Positions 12,413 through 21,519 of a stretch of DNA of 64,000 nt are shown in pieces. The notes beneath the pieces are model-generated. The model did no database searches, was not told the DNA's origin, and saw only the letters and a program-made list of their open reading frames with translations. Source of the DNA: JACDCY01 sp964350145 (GTDB lineage Bacteria > Gemmatimonadota > Gemmatimonadetes > Gemmatimonadales > Gemmatimonadaceae); the NCBI GenBank assembly GCA_964350145.1, contig CAYGJL010000004.1, forward strand, positions 33,420 through 97,419, in the 5' to 3' direction. Each line of letters begins with the position of its first letter. Within the stretch, counting starts at the first letter, position 1. A program made the translations under genes and the position numbers.

Positions 12413-12427
12413 CCGTATATCCGGATG
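12410..12427. promoter_or_regulatory. Candidate ArsR-type operator over the start codon
   Basis: Perfect inverted repeat CATCCG-TATATC-CGGATG covering the start codon and upstream base pairs of the ArsR-methyltransferase gene. An AT centre with short arms is a typical ArsR-dimer site. Autoregulation is inferred only. Confidence 0.45.
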
Positions 12428-12545
12428 AAAGATTACATATAGATCGGTTCCAGTCAACCGCTCGAGCCGGTTTTCCACAGCGATCGGCCGATCTGTGAAA
12501 AAATCAACTGTACGGGCGACCCAGGACCACTTAACTTGATGTGCT

Positions 12546-13298
12546 ATGCCACTTTCCGGCTCGTCACAGGCCTTGGCGGGCGGCTCGCCCGCGGCCGGCG
12601 AGAGCGCGGAATCGGGGTATGCGGGATTGCCGGCGAGACTCGCGGAGATCCGGCAGCGGATAGACGAGGCGAGGGAGCGGGGCGGGCGGAAGCAGGATGT
12701 TCGGATCGTCGCCGTGACCAAGACGCACGGGGCCGAAGCGGTCACCGCGGCCGTGGCCGCCGGGATCGGCGACGTCGGCGAGAACCGCGTGCAGGAAGCG
12801 ATCGCGAAAATGGGCGAGGTTGACGTCGCGGTCCGTTGGCACCTGATCGGGCACGTGCAGCGCAACAAGGTGCGCGAGGCGGGCCGGTTCGCGTTGATAC
12901 ATTCTCTCGACAGCGAGCGTCTAGCTGAGGCGCTCGACCGTGAGGCCCAGCGCGAGGGGCGCGTGTTCGACGTGCTGCTGCAGGTGAACGCGTCGGGTGA
13001 GGTGTCGAAGGGCGGCTTCGGTACGGACGAAGTGCCGCGGGTCGCCGGGCAGTTGCAGTCGCTGGCCGGTTTGCGCGTCATGGGATCCATGACGATGGCG
13101 GCGCTCGGTGCGGACGAGCCGGAGCTGCGCGCGTCGTTTGCCCGCGCCCGCGCGGCGAGGGACGTGTTGGCGGCGGCCGGTCATCCGGCCGGCGAGATTT
13201 CGATGGGTATGTCACAGGATTACGAGATCGCGGTCGAGGAAGGCGCTACTTTGGTGCGCCTCGGCACGATTCTGTTCGGAGCAAGGGAGACACGATGA
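12546..13298 (+). CDS. yggS: PLP homeostasis protein, YggS/PROSC family
   Basis: Pyridoxal-phosphate-binding protein that buffers intracellular PLP and affects amino-acid pools; no catalytic activity is known for the family. The PLP lysine is in IVAVTKTHG. GENRVQEA, WHLIGHVQRNKV, LLQVNASGE and SMGMSQDYEIAVEEG are family blocks in the right order. The 250-residue form has a slightly extended N-terminus; the start could be later. It is coupled to divIVA by ATGA, the same neighbour pair as in Gram-positive division clusters. Confidence 0.92.
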   Translation: MPLSGSSQALAGGSPAAGESAESGYAGLPARLAEIRQRIDEARERGGRKQDVRIVAVTKTHGAEAVTAAVAAGIGDVGENRVQEAIAKMGEVDVAVRWHLIGHVQRNKVREAGRFALIHSLDSERLAEALDREAQREGRVFDVLLQVNASGEVSKGGFGTDEVPRVAGQLQSLAGLRVMGSMTMAALGADEPELRASFARARAARDVLAAAGHPAGEISMGMSQDYEIAVEEGATLVRLGTILFGARETR

Positions 13299-13801
13299 TT
13301 GACGAAAGCTTCCATCTGACGCCGCTCGACGTGCGGCGCTACGATTTCGGCCGCGCCTTCCGCGGCTACGATCCCGCGCGCGTGGATCAGTTCCGCGACC
13401 AGGTCGCCGAGGAGATGGAGCGGCTCGCCCGGATCAACCAGGATCTCGACGCGAAGGCGCGGAGCTTTCACGAGCAGCTGCGCTCGTTCCGCGAGCGGGA
13501 CAAGGCGCTGAATGACGCGCTGGTCTCGGCGCAGCAGCTCCGCGCCGAGATGCGCGAGCAGGCGGAGCGTGAGGCGCAGCTGATCGTGCGGGAAGCGCAG
13601 CAGGACGCCGACAAGCTGGTCGAGTCTGGAAAGGCCGAGCTGAAGAAGATCGAGGGCGAGATGGAGGCGCTGACGCGGTCGCAGCGCGCGTTCATCGCCC
13701 AGATGCGCGGGCTCATCACGCGCCAGATGTCGGAGATCGACGCGGCGGACGGCCCCGCGTACGTGTCCGGCGCCCGCAAGACCGGCACAGCAGAAGAGTG
13801 A
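13295..13801 (+). CDS. divIVA: DivIVA-domain protein
   Basis: A 168-residue protein. The N-terminal DivIVA domain includes LTPLDVRRYDFGRAFRGYDPARVDQFRDQ, where the phenylalanine and arginine of the membrane-binding turn are expected. A long heptad-rich coiled coil covers about residues 30-145. DivIVA proteins recognise curved membranes and place division or pole-growth factors. Both ends overlap neighbouring genes. The wall synthesis cluster begins 11 kb downstream. Confidence 0.88.
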   Translation: MIDESFHLTPLDVRRYDFGRAFRGYDPARVDQFRDQVAEEMERLARINQDLDAKARSFHEQLRSFRERDKALNDALVSAQQLRAEMREQAEREAQLIVREAQQDADKLVESGKAELKKIEGEMEALTRSQRAFIAQMRGLITRQMSEIDAADGPAYVSGARKTGTAEE

Positions 13802-16800
13802 GCCCGGCTGGCGCTGACGCGCGTCCGGCTCCGGTCGGGCGCGATCCGGCATTGCGGTACCGCCAGCTTCCGGCCGATCGCACGCCCGACGAGCTCGAGC
13901 GCGAGCTACTCGCGCGTTGGACGGAGGAGAAGCTGTTTGAGCAGACGCTGGCCGCGAGCGAGGGACGGCCCGAGTTCGTCTTCTTCGAGGGTCCGCCCAC
14001 CGCGAACGGCCGCCCGGGCATCCATCACGTGTTCGCCCGGACGATGAAGGATCTCTTCTGCCGGCACCGCGCCATGCGCGGTTTCCACGTCGCGCGCAAG
14101 GCGGGCTGGGACACGCACGGGCTGCCGGTGGAGATCGAAGTCGAGAAGCAGCTCGGCATCAGCGGCAAGCAGGACATCGAGCGCATCGGCGTGGAGAAGT
14201 TCAATCAGCTGTGCCGCGAGAGCGTGTTCAGGTATCGCGCCGACTGGCAGCGCATGAGCGAGCGGATCGCGTACTGGCTGGATTACGACGACGCGTACGC
14301 GACGTACACCAACGATTACGTCGAGAGCGTGTGGTGGGCGCTGAAGACGTTGCACGAGCGCAAGCTGCTGTACCTCGGCCACAAGATCCTGCCGTACTGT
14401 CCGCGGTGCGGCACGTCGCTGTCGAGCCATGAGGTCGCGCAGGGCTACAAGGACGTCAGCGATCCCAGTGTGTACGTCGCGCTCGACCTGGTGGACGAGG
14501 CCGCGGCGGAAGGCGCGCCCCGGCGGCGGCTGCTGGTGTGGACCACGACGCCGTGGACGCTCGTGTCGAACGTCGCCCTGGCAGTGAGTCCCACGATCGA
14601 GTACGTGGAGTTGCGAAAGCGCGGCGGCAAGACCAACGAGACGATTATTCTCGCGGAGCCCCGCGCGGCGGCGGTGCTCGGCGAGGATTTCCGCGACCGG
14701 TGGGAGCGCGTGGCGACGTTCGGCGGAGCGTCGCTCGCGGGGACGCGCTACCGCCGCCCGCTCGACTGGGTGCCGTTCGAGGACGGCGCGCGCGAGATCG
14801 TGGTGGTCGAGTCGTTCGTCAGCGCGGAAGACGGGAGCGGCATCGTGCACATGGCGCCGGCGTTCGGCGCGGACGACTATGCCGCCGGGCGGCGGCACGG
14901 GCTCGCGTTTCTTCAGCCGGTGACGGGGCGCGGCGAATTCACTGCCGACGTTCCGGTGGTCGGCGGCGTGTTCGTCAAGGACGCTGACGCGAAGATCGTC
15001 GAGGAGCTGCGCGCGCGCGGCGTCCTCTGGAAGGCGGGCAAGCTGGAGCACTCCTATCCGCACTGCTGGCGCTGCGACACGCCGCTGCTGTACTACGCGC
15101 GGACCTCGTGGTTCATCCGCACCAGCTCGTACAAGGACGCCATGCTCACGCGCAACGCGCGCGTGGACTGGCATCCGCCCGAGATCGGCGAAGGCCGGTT
15201 CGGCGAGTGGCTGGTGAACAACATTGACTGGGCGATCTCGCGGGACCGGTACTGGGGCACGCCGTTGCCGCTGTGGGTGTGCGACGCCGACCCGGAGCAC
15301 GTCGAGGCGATCGGTGGCTACGCCGACCTGGCGCGGCGCTGGGGCAGGGAGCTGCCGGCCGACTTCGATCCGCACAAGCCGTACATAGACGCGTACACGT
15401 GGAAATGCGCGCGGTGCGCGGGGACGATGGCGCGCGTATCGGAGGTGGTGGACGCGTGGTTCGATTCCGGGTCCATGCCGTTCGCCCAGTGGCACTATCC
15501 GTTCGAGAACCGCGACATGGTTGCGCGCTATTACCCGGCCGATTTCATCGCCGAGGGGCAGGATCAGACGCGCGGCTGGTTCTACTCGCTGCTGGCGATA
15601 GCCACGGGACTCGGCGACGCGCTGCCGAACAATCTCCTCCAGCACGAAGCGGCCGCGAACGAGGGCGTGGGCGCAGCGCCTTACCGCGCTGTGGTGGTCA
15701 ACGGCGTGCTGCTTGACTCGAAGGGCGAGAAGATGTCCAAGCGGCTCGGCAACATCGTGGATCCCGACGCGCTCATCCCGGCGCACGGTGCCGACGCGGT
15801 CCGCATCTCGCTCATCTCGGCCAGCCAGGTGTGGCTGCCGCGCAACTTCGACGAGGCGGTGATCCGCGAGAGCGCCGGCCGGTTCCTGATCACGCTGAAG
15901 AACGTGTACTCCGGCATCTTCGCGCTGTACGCGAACTTCGGCTGGGCGCCGGGGGGCGAAGATCCCTCACCCGCGGACAGGCCGCCGATCGATCGCTGGG
16001 TTCTGTCGCGCCTTGCGACTGTCGAGCGCGACACGGACGCGCTGCTCGAGCGGTACGAGTCCATGCTCGCGCTCCGCGGGCTGATGGAGTTCTTCGTGGA
16101 CGACGTATCCAACTGGTACGTGCGGCTCAACCGGCACCGCTTCTACGACGTCGAGGCGCCAGACAACCGCGCCGCGTTCGCGACGCTGCACGAGGTTCTC
16201 GCCGTCACCTGCCGGCTGCTCGCGCCGTTCGCGCCGTTCGTGTCCGATTGGATCCACCGCGAGCTCACCGGCACCTCGGTGCATTTGTCCACCTACGTAC
16301 GCTCCCGCCCTGGCGAAGTTGATATCTTTCTGGAGCGCGGAATGGAGTCGCTACGGAAGCTCGCGACCCTCGGCCGCGCGGCGCGGGAGGAGGCCGGCGT
16401 GAGGGTGCGCCAGCCGCTCGCGAAGATGGTATGCGTGGTGCCCGACGCGGCTACGGAGGCGGTGCGGCCGCTGGTTCCGCTGCTCGAGTCGGAGCTGAAC
16501 GTGAAGGCGGTGGAATTCGTGTCTTCGGCCGACACGCTCGTGCGGCTCGAGGCGAAGCCAAATTTCCGCTCGCTGGGGAAGAAGTTCGGGAAGAGCACGC
16601 CGGCGGCGGCGCAGGCGGTGACGGAACTTGGCGGCGACGCGCTGCGTAACTTCGAGCGCGGCTCGCCGTTGTTTATTTCGGTGGGTGAGGATTCGCGCGC
16701 TTTGGAGGCCGACGACCTGACGATCATCAGGCGGGCGTCCGGCGAGATGGTGGTGAAGGAGGAAGGGGCGTATTTCGCCGCGATCGACGCGTCGGTCACG

Positions 16801-17073
16801 CCCGAGCTTCGCGCGGAAGGCTTGGCACGAGAGCTGGTTAGCAGGGTACAACGCTTGCGAAAGGAAGCTGGATTCGCGGTAAGCGATCGCATTTCGGTCG
16901 TGGTGTGGGGAGATCCGGAGCTGGAGGGCGCGGTCGAGGCCCATCGCGAGTGGATCGCCGAGGAAATACTGGCGCGCGAGCTCGCAACCGGCGGGAGCGC
17001 CTCACGGAACGCGGCAAGGGAGGTCGACCTCGACGGGGTCACCGCCCATGTCGCCTTGAAGAGGGTAGGATGA
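13798..17073 (+). CDS. ileS: Isoleucyl-tRNA synthetase, type 2 (eukaryote-like)
   Basis: Charges tRNA-Ile and edits misactivated valine. The HIGH-equivalent GIHH is at residues 74-77, and the KMSKS-equivalent KMSKR is at about 645-649. The editing domain lies between them. The C-terminal region (LNVKAVEF, KPNFRSLGKKFGK) is the DUF5915-type extension of long, eukaryote-like IleRS enzymes instead of the zinc-finger end of type 1. The length of 1091 residues fits. This class is usually less sensitive to mupirocin. The GTG start overlaps the divIVA stop. Confidence 0.96.
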   Translation: MSPAGADARPAPVGRDPALRYRQLPADRTPDELERELLARWTEEKLFEQTLAASEGRPEFVFFEGPPTANGRPGIHHVFARTMKDLFCRHRAMRGFHVARKAGWDTHGLPVEIEVEKQLGISGKQDIERIGVEKFNQLCRESVFRYRADWQRMSERIAYWLDYDDAYATYTNDYVESVWWALKTLHERKLLYLGHKILPYCPRCGTSLSSHEVAQGYKDVSDPSVYVALDLVDEAAAEGAPRRRLLVWTTTPWTLVSNVALAVSPTIEYVELRKRGGKTNETIILAEPRAAAVLGEDFRDRWERVATFGGASLAGTRYRRPLDWVPFEDGAREIVVVESFVSAEDGSGIVHMAPAFGADDYAAGRRHGLAFLQPVTGRGEFTADVPVVGGVFVKDADAKIVEELRARGVLWKAGKLEHSYPHCWRCDTPLLYYARTSWFIRTSSYKDAMLTRNARVDWHPPEIGEGRFGEWLVNNIDWAISRDRYWGTPLPLWVCDADPEHVEAIGGYADLARRWGRELPADFDPHKPYIDAYTWKCARCAGTMARVSEVVDAWFDSGSMPFAQWHYPFENRDMVARYYPADFIAEGQDQTRGWFYSLLAIATGLGDALPNNLLQHEAAANEGVGAAPYRAVVVNGVLLDSKGEKMSKRLGNIVDPDALIPAHGADAVRISLISASQVWLPRNFDEAVIRESAGRFLITLKNVYSGIFALYANFGWAPGGEDPSPADRPPIDRWVLSRLATVERDTDALLERYESMLALRGLMEFFVDDVSNWYVRLNRHRFYDVEAPDNRAAFATLHEVLAVTCRLLAPFAPFVSDWIHRELTGTSVHLSTYVRSRPGEVDIFLERGMESLRKLATLGRAAREEAGVRVRQPLAKMVCVVPDAATEAVRPLVPLLESELNVKAVEFVSSADTLVRLEAKPNFRSLGKKFGKSTPAAAQAVTELGGDALRNFERGSPLFISVGEDSRALEADDLTIIRRASGEMVVKEEGAYFAAIDASVTPELRAEGLARELVSRVQRLRKEAGFAVSDRISVVVWGDPELEGAVEAHREWIAEEILARELATGGSASRNAAREVDLDGVTAHVALKRVG

Positions 17074-17495
17074 AGACAACTGCAGCTAGCGGTAGCGACA
17101 AGTCCAAGCCGATGAACAAGAAGATGCTCGGCCACTTCGAGAAGCGATTACTCGAAGAGCGGAAGCGCGTGCTCCGCGAGCTCGGGCATTACGACGAGAC
17201 CTTCGGAGCCACCGAGCAGGGCGCCGACGGCTTCAGCTCCTATTCCTTCCACATGGCGGACCAGGGCACCGACGCCATGGAGCGCGAGAAGGCGTTTCTC
17301 TTCGCGAGCCAGGAGGGCCGGTTTCTCTGGCACATTGACGAGGCGCTCCGTCGCCTGTACCGCTCGCCGGAGACGTTCGGCAAGTGTCACAACTGCGGCA
17401 ACGACATCGGCTACGACCGCCTCGACGCGCTGCCGCACGCGCGCTTCTGCATCGAGTGCAAGCAGCGGGAAGAAAATGGAAAGCGACAGGCGTAA
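17070..17495 (+). CDS. DksA/TraR-type zinc-finger protein
   Basis: A 141-residue protein with an N-terminal helical hairpin and a C-terminal four-cysteine zinc finger (CHNCG ... CIECK). The hairpin tip reads MADQGTDAMEREK, an acidic element similar to, but not identical with, the DksA tip that enters the RNA polymerase secondary channel. It probably modulates transcription with or without ppGpp. ATG 17070 overlaps the ileS stop (ATGA). It sits between ileS and lspA, a common position in this phylum's relatives. Confidence 0.85.
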   Translation: MKTTAASGSDKSKPMNKKMLGHFEKRLLEERKRVLRELGHYDETFGATEQGADGFSSYSFHMADQGTDAMEREKAFLFASQEGRFLWHIDEALRRLYRSPETFGKCHNCGNDIGYDRLDALPHARFCIECKQREENGKRQA

Positions 17496-18009
17496 CGCCC
17501 CGCTGTTCTGGTTGGTCATCGTCGGCGTCGTGCTCATGGACGTCGTAACGAAGGCCATCGCTGTCTACGCGCTGGTGCCGCAGCGGATTCCGCGGCAGGT
17601 GATCGGCGAGTATCTGCGATTCACGCTGGTGTACAACCCGGGCGCGGCCTTCGGCCTGCACCTGGGCGATTACTCGCGCTGGATATTCACGATCCTCACG
17701 ATCGGGGCGCTGTACATCCTGGCCCGGCTGTACCGTACCACGCGCGCGGACGACTGGCCTCGGACGCTCGCGCTCGCGCTGGTCTGCGCCGGCGCGATCG
17801 GCAACCTGATTGACAGGCTGCGCTCGCCCCTCGGCGTCGTGGACTTCATCGACATCGGCCTGAGCCCGGACCTGCGGTGGTGGACGTTCAACGTCGCGGA
17901 CATGGCCGTGAGCACCGGCGCGTTCATGCTGGCGTGGGTCCTCTGGGGAGAAGAGAAGGCCGAAGCAGTCGCCACATCGCAGCTCCGCAGCAAGCCGAAC
18001 GAGATATAG
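17476..18009 (+). CDS. lspA: Lipoprotein signal peptidase
   Basis: Inner-membrane aspartyl protease that removes signal peptides from diacylglyceryl-modified prolipoproteins. Four membrane segments. The catalytic aspartates are in IGNLIDRL and FNVADMAVS, and NPGAAFG is the family's first conserved block. ATG 17476 overlaps the zinc-finger gene by 20 bp, which is supported because no later start keeps the first membrane segment. 177 residues. Confidence 0.95.
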   Translation: MESDRRNAPLFWLVIVGVVLMDVVTKAIAVYALVPQRIPRQVIGEYLRFTLVYNPGAAFGLHLGDYSRWIFTILTIGALYILARLYRTTRADDWPRTLALALVCAGAIGNLIDRLRSPLGVVDFIDIGLSPDLRWWTFNVADMAVSTGAFMLAWVLWGEEKAEAVATSQLRSKPNEI

Positions 18010-18032
18010 CTCTGGAGACGCGCCACACGTTC

Positions 18033-18989
18033 GTGGCCGAGGCCGGCTCGGAAGCGCGGCTCGATCTCCTGGTCGCGCGGCGGCTCGATCTCTCGCGGAC
18101 GGCGGCAGCCACGCTGATAGCCAACGGGCACGTGACCGTCGCGAGCCGCTCCGAAAAGGCGAGCTACCGCCCGGTCGCGGGTGAGCGCGTGGACGTCGTG
18201 ATTCCGCCGGCCGAGACGCGCGAGATTCTGCCGGAGAAGATCGATCTCTCGATCGTCCACGAGGACGACTCGCTGCTCGTCGTGGATAAACCCGCGGGAA
18301 TGGTCGTGCATCCCGCGCCCGGCAACTGGAGCGGCACGCTGGTCAACGCGCTGCTCGGCCGCGAGGGTTGCGACGCCGACGGAGTGCCAGATCGCGCGGG
18401 GATCGTGCACCGGCTGGATAAGGAGACTTCCGGGCTGCTGCTGGTGGCGAAGACCGAGCGCGCGCAGCGGTTGCTCGGCGCGGCGATCGCCGACAGGCGG
18501 GTGGCGCGCCGGTACGCCGCCATGGTGTGGGGCCATCTCGCCGAGGACAGTCTGACCATAGACCGGCCGATCGCGCGCGACCCCAACGACAGGAAGCGCA
18601 TGGCGATCGTGTCCGCCGGTCGCGCGGCCCGGACCGACTTCGTCCGCCTCGCGCGGTACAACTCCGGGGACCTGCTCCGGGCCCAGCTCCATACCGGGCG
18701 CACGCACCAGATCCGGGTGCATCTCGCCTCGGTGGGCAAGCCCGTGATGGGCGACGACGTGTACGGCGGAGGAGGAGGCCGCAAGCTCGCGGGCCTCCCG
18801 CCGAAGCGGCATTTCCTGCACGCGGCCTGGCTCCGGTTCGCGCACCCGGAGACGGGCGCCATGCTGGACCTGCGCTCGCCGCTCCCGCCGGAGCTGCACA
18901 AGTCGCTCGCGGCCGTGGCGGAGGACCCGCGGCTGCTCGCTGCCGCCGATCCGCTGACCGAGCTGGGGTTCTACAACGCAAGTGAGTGA
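18033..18989 (+). CDS. rluD: Pseudouridine synthase, RluA/RluD family
   Basis: Isomerises uridines in 23S rRNA (RluD type). The N-terminal S4 RNA-binding domain (ARRLDLSRTAAATLIANGHV) is followed by the catalytic block HRLDKETSGLLLVAKT, whose aspartate is the nucleophile, and RTHQIRVHLASVGKPVMGD. No ATG is available. GTG 18033 is the first usable start but trims the first strand; a CTG at 18012, right behind the lspA stop, would restore it. The rluD symbol is by similarity; RluA/RluC specificity cannot be excluded. Confidence 0.88.
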   Translation: MAEAGSEARLDLLVARRLDLSRTAAATLIANGHVTVASRSEKASYRPVAGERVDVVIPPAETREILPEKIDLSIVHEDDSLLVVDKPAGMVVHPAPGNWSGTLVNALLGREGCDADGVPDRAGIVHRLDKETSGLLLVAKTERAQRLLGAAIADRRVARRYAAMVWGHLAEDSLTIDRPIARDPNDRKRMAIVSAGRAARTDFVRLARYNSGDLLRAQLHTGRTHQIRVHLASVGKPVMGDDVYGGGGGRKLAGLPPKRHFLHAAWLRFAHPETGAMLDLRSPLPPELHKSLAAVAEDPRLLAAADPLTELGFYNASE

Positions 18990-19081
18990 GCCGACTCGCG
19001 TTCCGGGTTGTATTCTTGATGTAGCAACCTGTCGCGGCCGCGACGGCGGCCGCATCAGTTCCTGCCTGCGAGGGATGCCGG

Positions 19082-19687
19082 ATGCCCACTGTTAACTACA
19101 CGGCGCGCGAGATCACGTGCAAGATCGTGTATTGCGGCCCGGGCAGGTCGGGGAAGACCAGCAACCTGCTGCACGTGTACGACGAGCTTCCCGAGGACAG
19201 AAAGGGGAAGATGATGTCGCTGGCCACGGAGGCCGACCGCACTCTGTTCTTCGATTACCTGCCGGTGGACCTGGGAAAGATCGCCGACTTCTCGACCAGG
19301 CTGCAGCTCTACACAGTTCCGGGGCAGGTTTTTTACGAGGCGACGCGGCGCCTCGTCCTGGAGGGCGTGGACGGCGTCGTGTTCGTGGCGGACAGCCAGA
19401 CCAAGCAGCTCGAGGACAACATCGAAAGCCTGCAGGACCTGCACGCGAGTCTCGCGGCGCACGACGTGGACGCGCGCAAGCTTCCGATGGTGATGCAGTA
19501 CAACAAGCGCGACCTGCCGGAGGCGGAGATAATGCCCGTGGACGATCTCGACGAGATCCTCAACTTCCGGGGCGTGCCGTCGTTCCCCGCCGACGCTCTC
19601 CGCGGGACCGGCGTGTTCGAGTCGCTGCGCGCGATCACGCAGCTCGTCTTTCAGCGATTGGATTCCGGCAACGGGGCTGGCAAGTGA
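19082..19687 (+). CDS. mglA: MglA-type small Ras-like GTPase
   Basis: A 201-residue GTPase with P-loop GPGRSGKT at residues 19-26, YTVPGQVFYEATRR in the switch II region, and the guanine-specificity motif NKRD at 141-144. In Myxococcus, MglA sets cell polarity for gliding and type IV pili. In other phyla the homologue acts in signalling, often beside roadblock (MglB) or DUF4388 proteins. No MglB is adjacent here. The start ATG has a nearby AGGGAT-type ribosome site. Confidence 0.88.
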   Translation: MPTVNYTAREITCKIVYCGPGRSGKTSNLLHVYDELPEDRKGKMMSLATEADRTLFFDYLPVDLGKIADFSTRLQLYTVPGQVFYEATRRLVLEGVDGVVFVADSQTKQLEDNIESLQDLHASLAAHDVDARKLPMVMQYNKRDLPEAEIMPVDDLDEILNFRGVPSFPADALRGTGVFESLRAITQLVFQRLDSGNGAGK

Positions 19688-19899
19688 CGCCCGAGCACGG
19701 CGGCGCCGCCGACGGAAACGACGCGCCTCCCGGCGAATTCGATTCATTCCTCAAGGAACTGTCCGGGGCCGTCGCGGAGCGGGTGCAGGCGCTCAGCCCG
19801 AAAAAGGCGTCGCAGATCGACCCGGTGTTCTTCGATGATACGAGGACGATCGTCGAATGGCCCGAGCGCAGCGCGTACGTGATCGAGGAGCTGCGCTAG
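19684..19899 (+). CDS. Small acidic hypothetical protein
   Basis: A 71-residue frame starting at GTG 19684, which overlaps the mglA stop (GTGA), and ending directly before the ATG of the next gene. The N-terminus is disordered-looking and acidic. The C-terminal half has FDSFLKELSGAVAERVQAL, a likely amphipathic helix, and TRTIVEWPERSAYVIEELR. Tight packing on both sides argues it is real. It may bind the GTPase or the DUF4388 protein; this is inference. No family recognised. Confidence 0.65.
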   Translation: MTPEHGGAADGNDAPPGEFDSFLKELSGAVAERVQALSPKKASQIDPVFFDDTRTIVEWPERSAYVIEELR

Positions 19900-21207
19900 A
19901 TGGCGATTCGCGGCAGCTTGCGCGAGGCGAGCCTGCCGGACGTTTTGCAGCTGCTCTCGATGGGCAACAAGATGGGGTTGCTCACGATCGACCGCGGCGA
20001 TCAGCTCGGCCGCATCTACTTCGACGGCGGGCGGATCGCTTACGCCGAGATCGAGCATCGCCAGCTCTCCGCCGAAGAAGCGGTGTACCTCATGTTCACC
20101 TGGGACGACGGCGCATTCAATTTCGCTCCCGCTGTCCCGCCGCCCGACGGGGTGCCCGTCTCCTCCATCGATCCCCAATCCGTCCTGTTGGAGGGCGCGC
20201 GGCGGGTGGACGAGTGGACCGTCGTCGAAAAGAAGATTCACAGCTTCGATCTCGTCTTCGCGCTCGAGCGGCAGGAGCTGCTGCGCACGAAGCTTGAGCT
20301 GACGGCCGACCAGCAGGCGCTGCTCCCCCTGATCGACGGACACCGCGACGTGACCGCGCTGATCGAGGAGTCAGGGCTGGGCGAGTTCGTGGTGGGCAAG
20401 GAACTGTACGGGCTCATCACGGCCGGCTTCGTGATCGAGGTGGGACGCTCCGGATCCATGCCGAAGTCGACGGACGGCCCCGACGTGGACGAGCACCGCA
20501 ATCTTGGCATGGCCTTCTTCCGGGCCGCGATGCACGATGAGGCGATTACCGAGTTCACCCGCGTGCTCGAGCTCAAGGAAGACGACGCGCCGGCGGCGTT
20601 CTACATCGGGCTCATCTCGATCGCGCGCCGTGATTGGGCCACGGCAGCGTCCGCTTTTCAACGCGCCATGGTGTACGCGCCGGACGCGGTCTCGCCGCTG
20701 CACAACCTGTCGTACTCGCTCGCGAAGCTGGGCCAGGCGGGCAAGGCCCGACGCGTCTGCGACGAGATTCTCTGGCGCACGGAGCGGCGCGAGCCGGTGA
20801 TTCTCACGTGGTCGGGCGCGCTCGCGATCGAGGCGCGCGACCCGAAGCTCGCCAACGCCGAGCTGGAGGCGGCCCGCCAGCTGTGGTGCGCGCAGCCCCC
20901 CGCCGTGTGGTACCACCACTCCGCGCTCGCGGCCGCGGTCGAGGGCGACCTGCAGCGCGCGGAACGGATACTCCGGGAAGCCATCGCGACGCATCCGCAC
21001 GGCGCGGCCTTGTACAACAACCTCGCCGTAGTCCTCAGCCGGCGCGGACGGTACGACGAGGCGCGGGTGGTCGCCGAGCAGGGAATTGCCGCCAACGCCA
21101 GTCTGCCGCAGCTGCACGCCATCCTCGGCGACATCCTGCTGCACACGGGGATGCATGCCGAGGCGCAGGCGGCGTATCGGCGGGGGCGGCAGTCTGCGCT
21201 ACGGTGA
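19900..21207 (+). CDS. DUF4388 (PATAN) domain and TPR protein
   Basis: A 435-residue protein. Residues 1-100 form a DUF4388/PATAN domain (GSLREASLPDVLQLLSMGNK, GRIYFDGGRIAYAE), found in bacterial signalling proteins and usually linked to GTPases or receiver domains. Residues about 195-430 hold several tetratricopeptide repeats (LGMAFFRAAMHDEAITEFTRVLEL; ALYNNLAVVLSRRGRYDEA). It probably acts as an adaptor in the MglA pathway encoded just upstream. Confidence 0.82.
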   Translation: MAIRGSLREASLPDVLQLLSMGNKMGLLTIDRGDQLGRIYFDGGRIAYAEIEHRQLSAEEAVYLMFTWDDGAFNFAPAVPPPDGVPVSSIDPQSVLLEGARRVDEWTVVEKKIHSFDLVFALERQELLRTKLELTADQQALLPLIDGHRDVTALIEESGLGEFVVGKELYGLITAGFVIEVGRSGSMPKSTDGPDVDEHRNLGMAFFRAAMHDEAITEFTRVLELKEDDAPAAFYIGLISIARRDWATAASAFQRAMVYAPDAVSPLHNLSYSLAKLGQAGKARRVCDEILWRTERREPVILTWSGALAIEARDPKLANAELEAARQLWCAQPPAVWYHHSALAAAVEGDLQRAERILREAIATHPHGAALYNNLAVVLSRRGRYDEARVVAEQGIAANASLPQLHAILGDILLHTGMHAEAQAAYRRGRQSALR

Positions 21208-21213
21208 GGCAGC

Positions 21214-21248
21214 GTGATTAGTGATTCGTGATTCGTGATTGGTAACTC
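21214..21248. repeat. Heptamer array, left arm of copy E
   Basis: Four GTGATTN units then GTAACTC, directly behind the DUF4388 gene. The matching inverted arm is at 21520-21561, so the pair brackets the 63-codon membrane-protein gene. The same unit and end word as copy C. Confidence 0.7.
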
Positions 21249-21293
21249 CTCACCAACCCCTCCCTCTACCTTTCTTCCTGCTACTTTATCCCC

Positions 21294-21485
21294 ATGATGA
21301 AGCCTGATACCTCAGCGAGCAGTGGCGCTAGCCGCCTTCCCGGTAGCCGCGCGGTGTGGTGGGGCCTCGCCGCGGCGGCAATTCTCCTCGGCTTCGCCGA
21401 CCTGTGGCGGGGCGGCGAGACGATAGCCCCGATTCTGCTGGTGCTCGGCTATCTCGTGTTGGTGCCGATAGCAATTCTGAAGTAG
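21294..21485 (+). CDS. Small two-helix membrane protein
   Basis: A 63-residue protein with a polar N-terminus of about 20 residues, a hydrophobic segment (VWWGLAAAAILLGFADLW), a short polar turn (RGGETI) and a second hydrophobic segment ending at ILK. No family recognised. Codon use matches its neighbours. The gene is bracketed by inverted heptamer arrays, so it could be cargo, or simply lie between two copies. Confidence 0.6.
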   Translation: MMKPDTSASSGASRLPGSRAVWWGLAAAAILLGFADLWRGGETIAPILLVLGYLVLVPIAILK

Positions 21486-21519
21486 CCGGGATCAGTGACC
21501 AGTAACTGCGTGAAGAACG

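Noticed and set aside
13906..15786. Minus-strand open frame of 626 codons over ileS
   Set aside because: GC-driven shadow of a complete synthetase gene.
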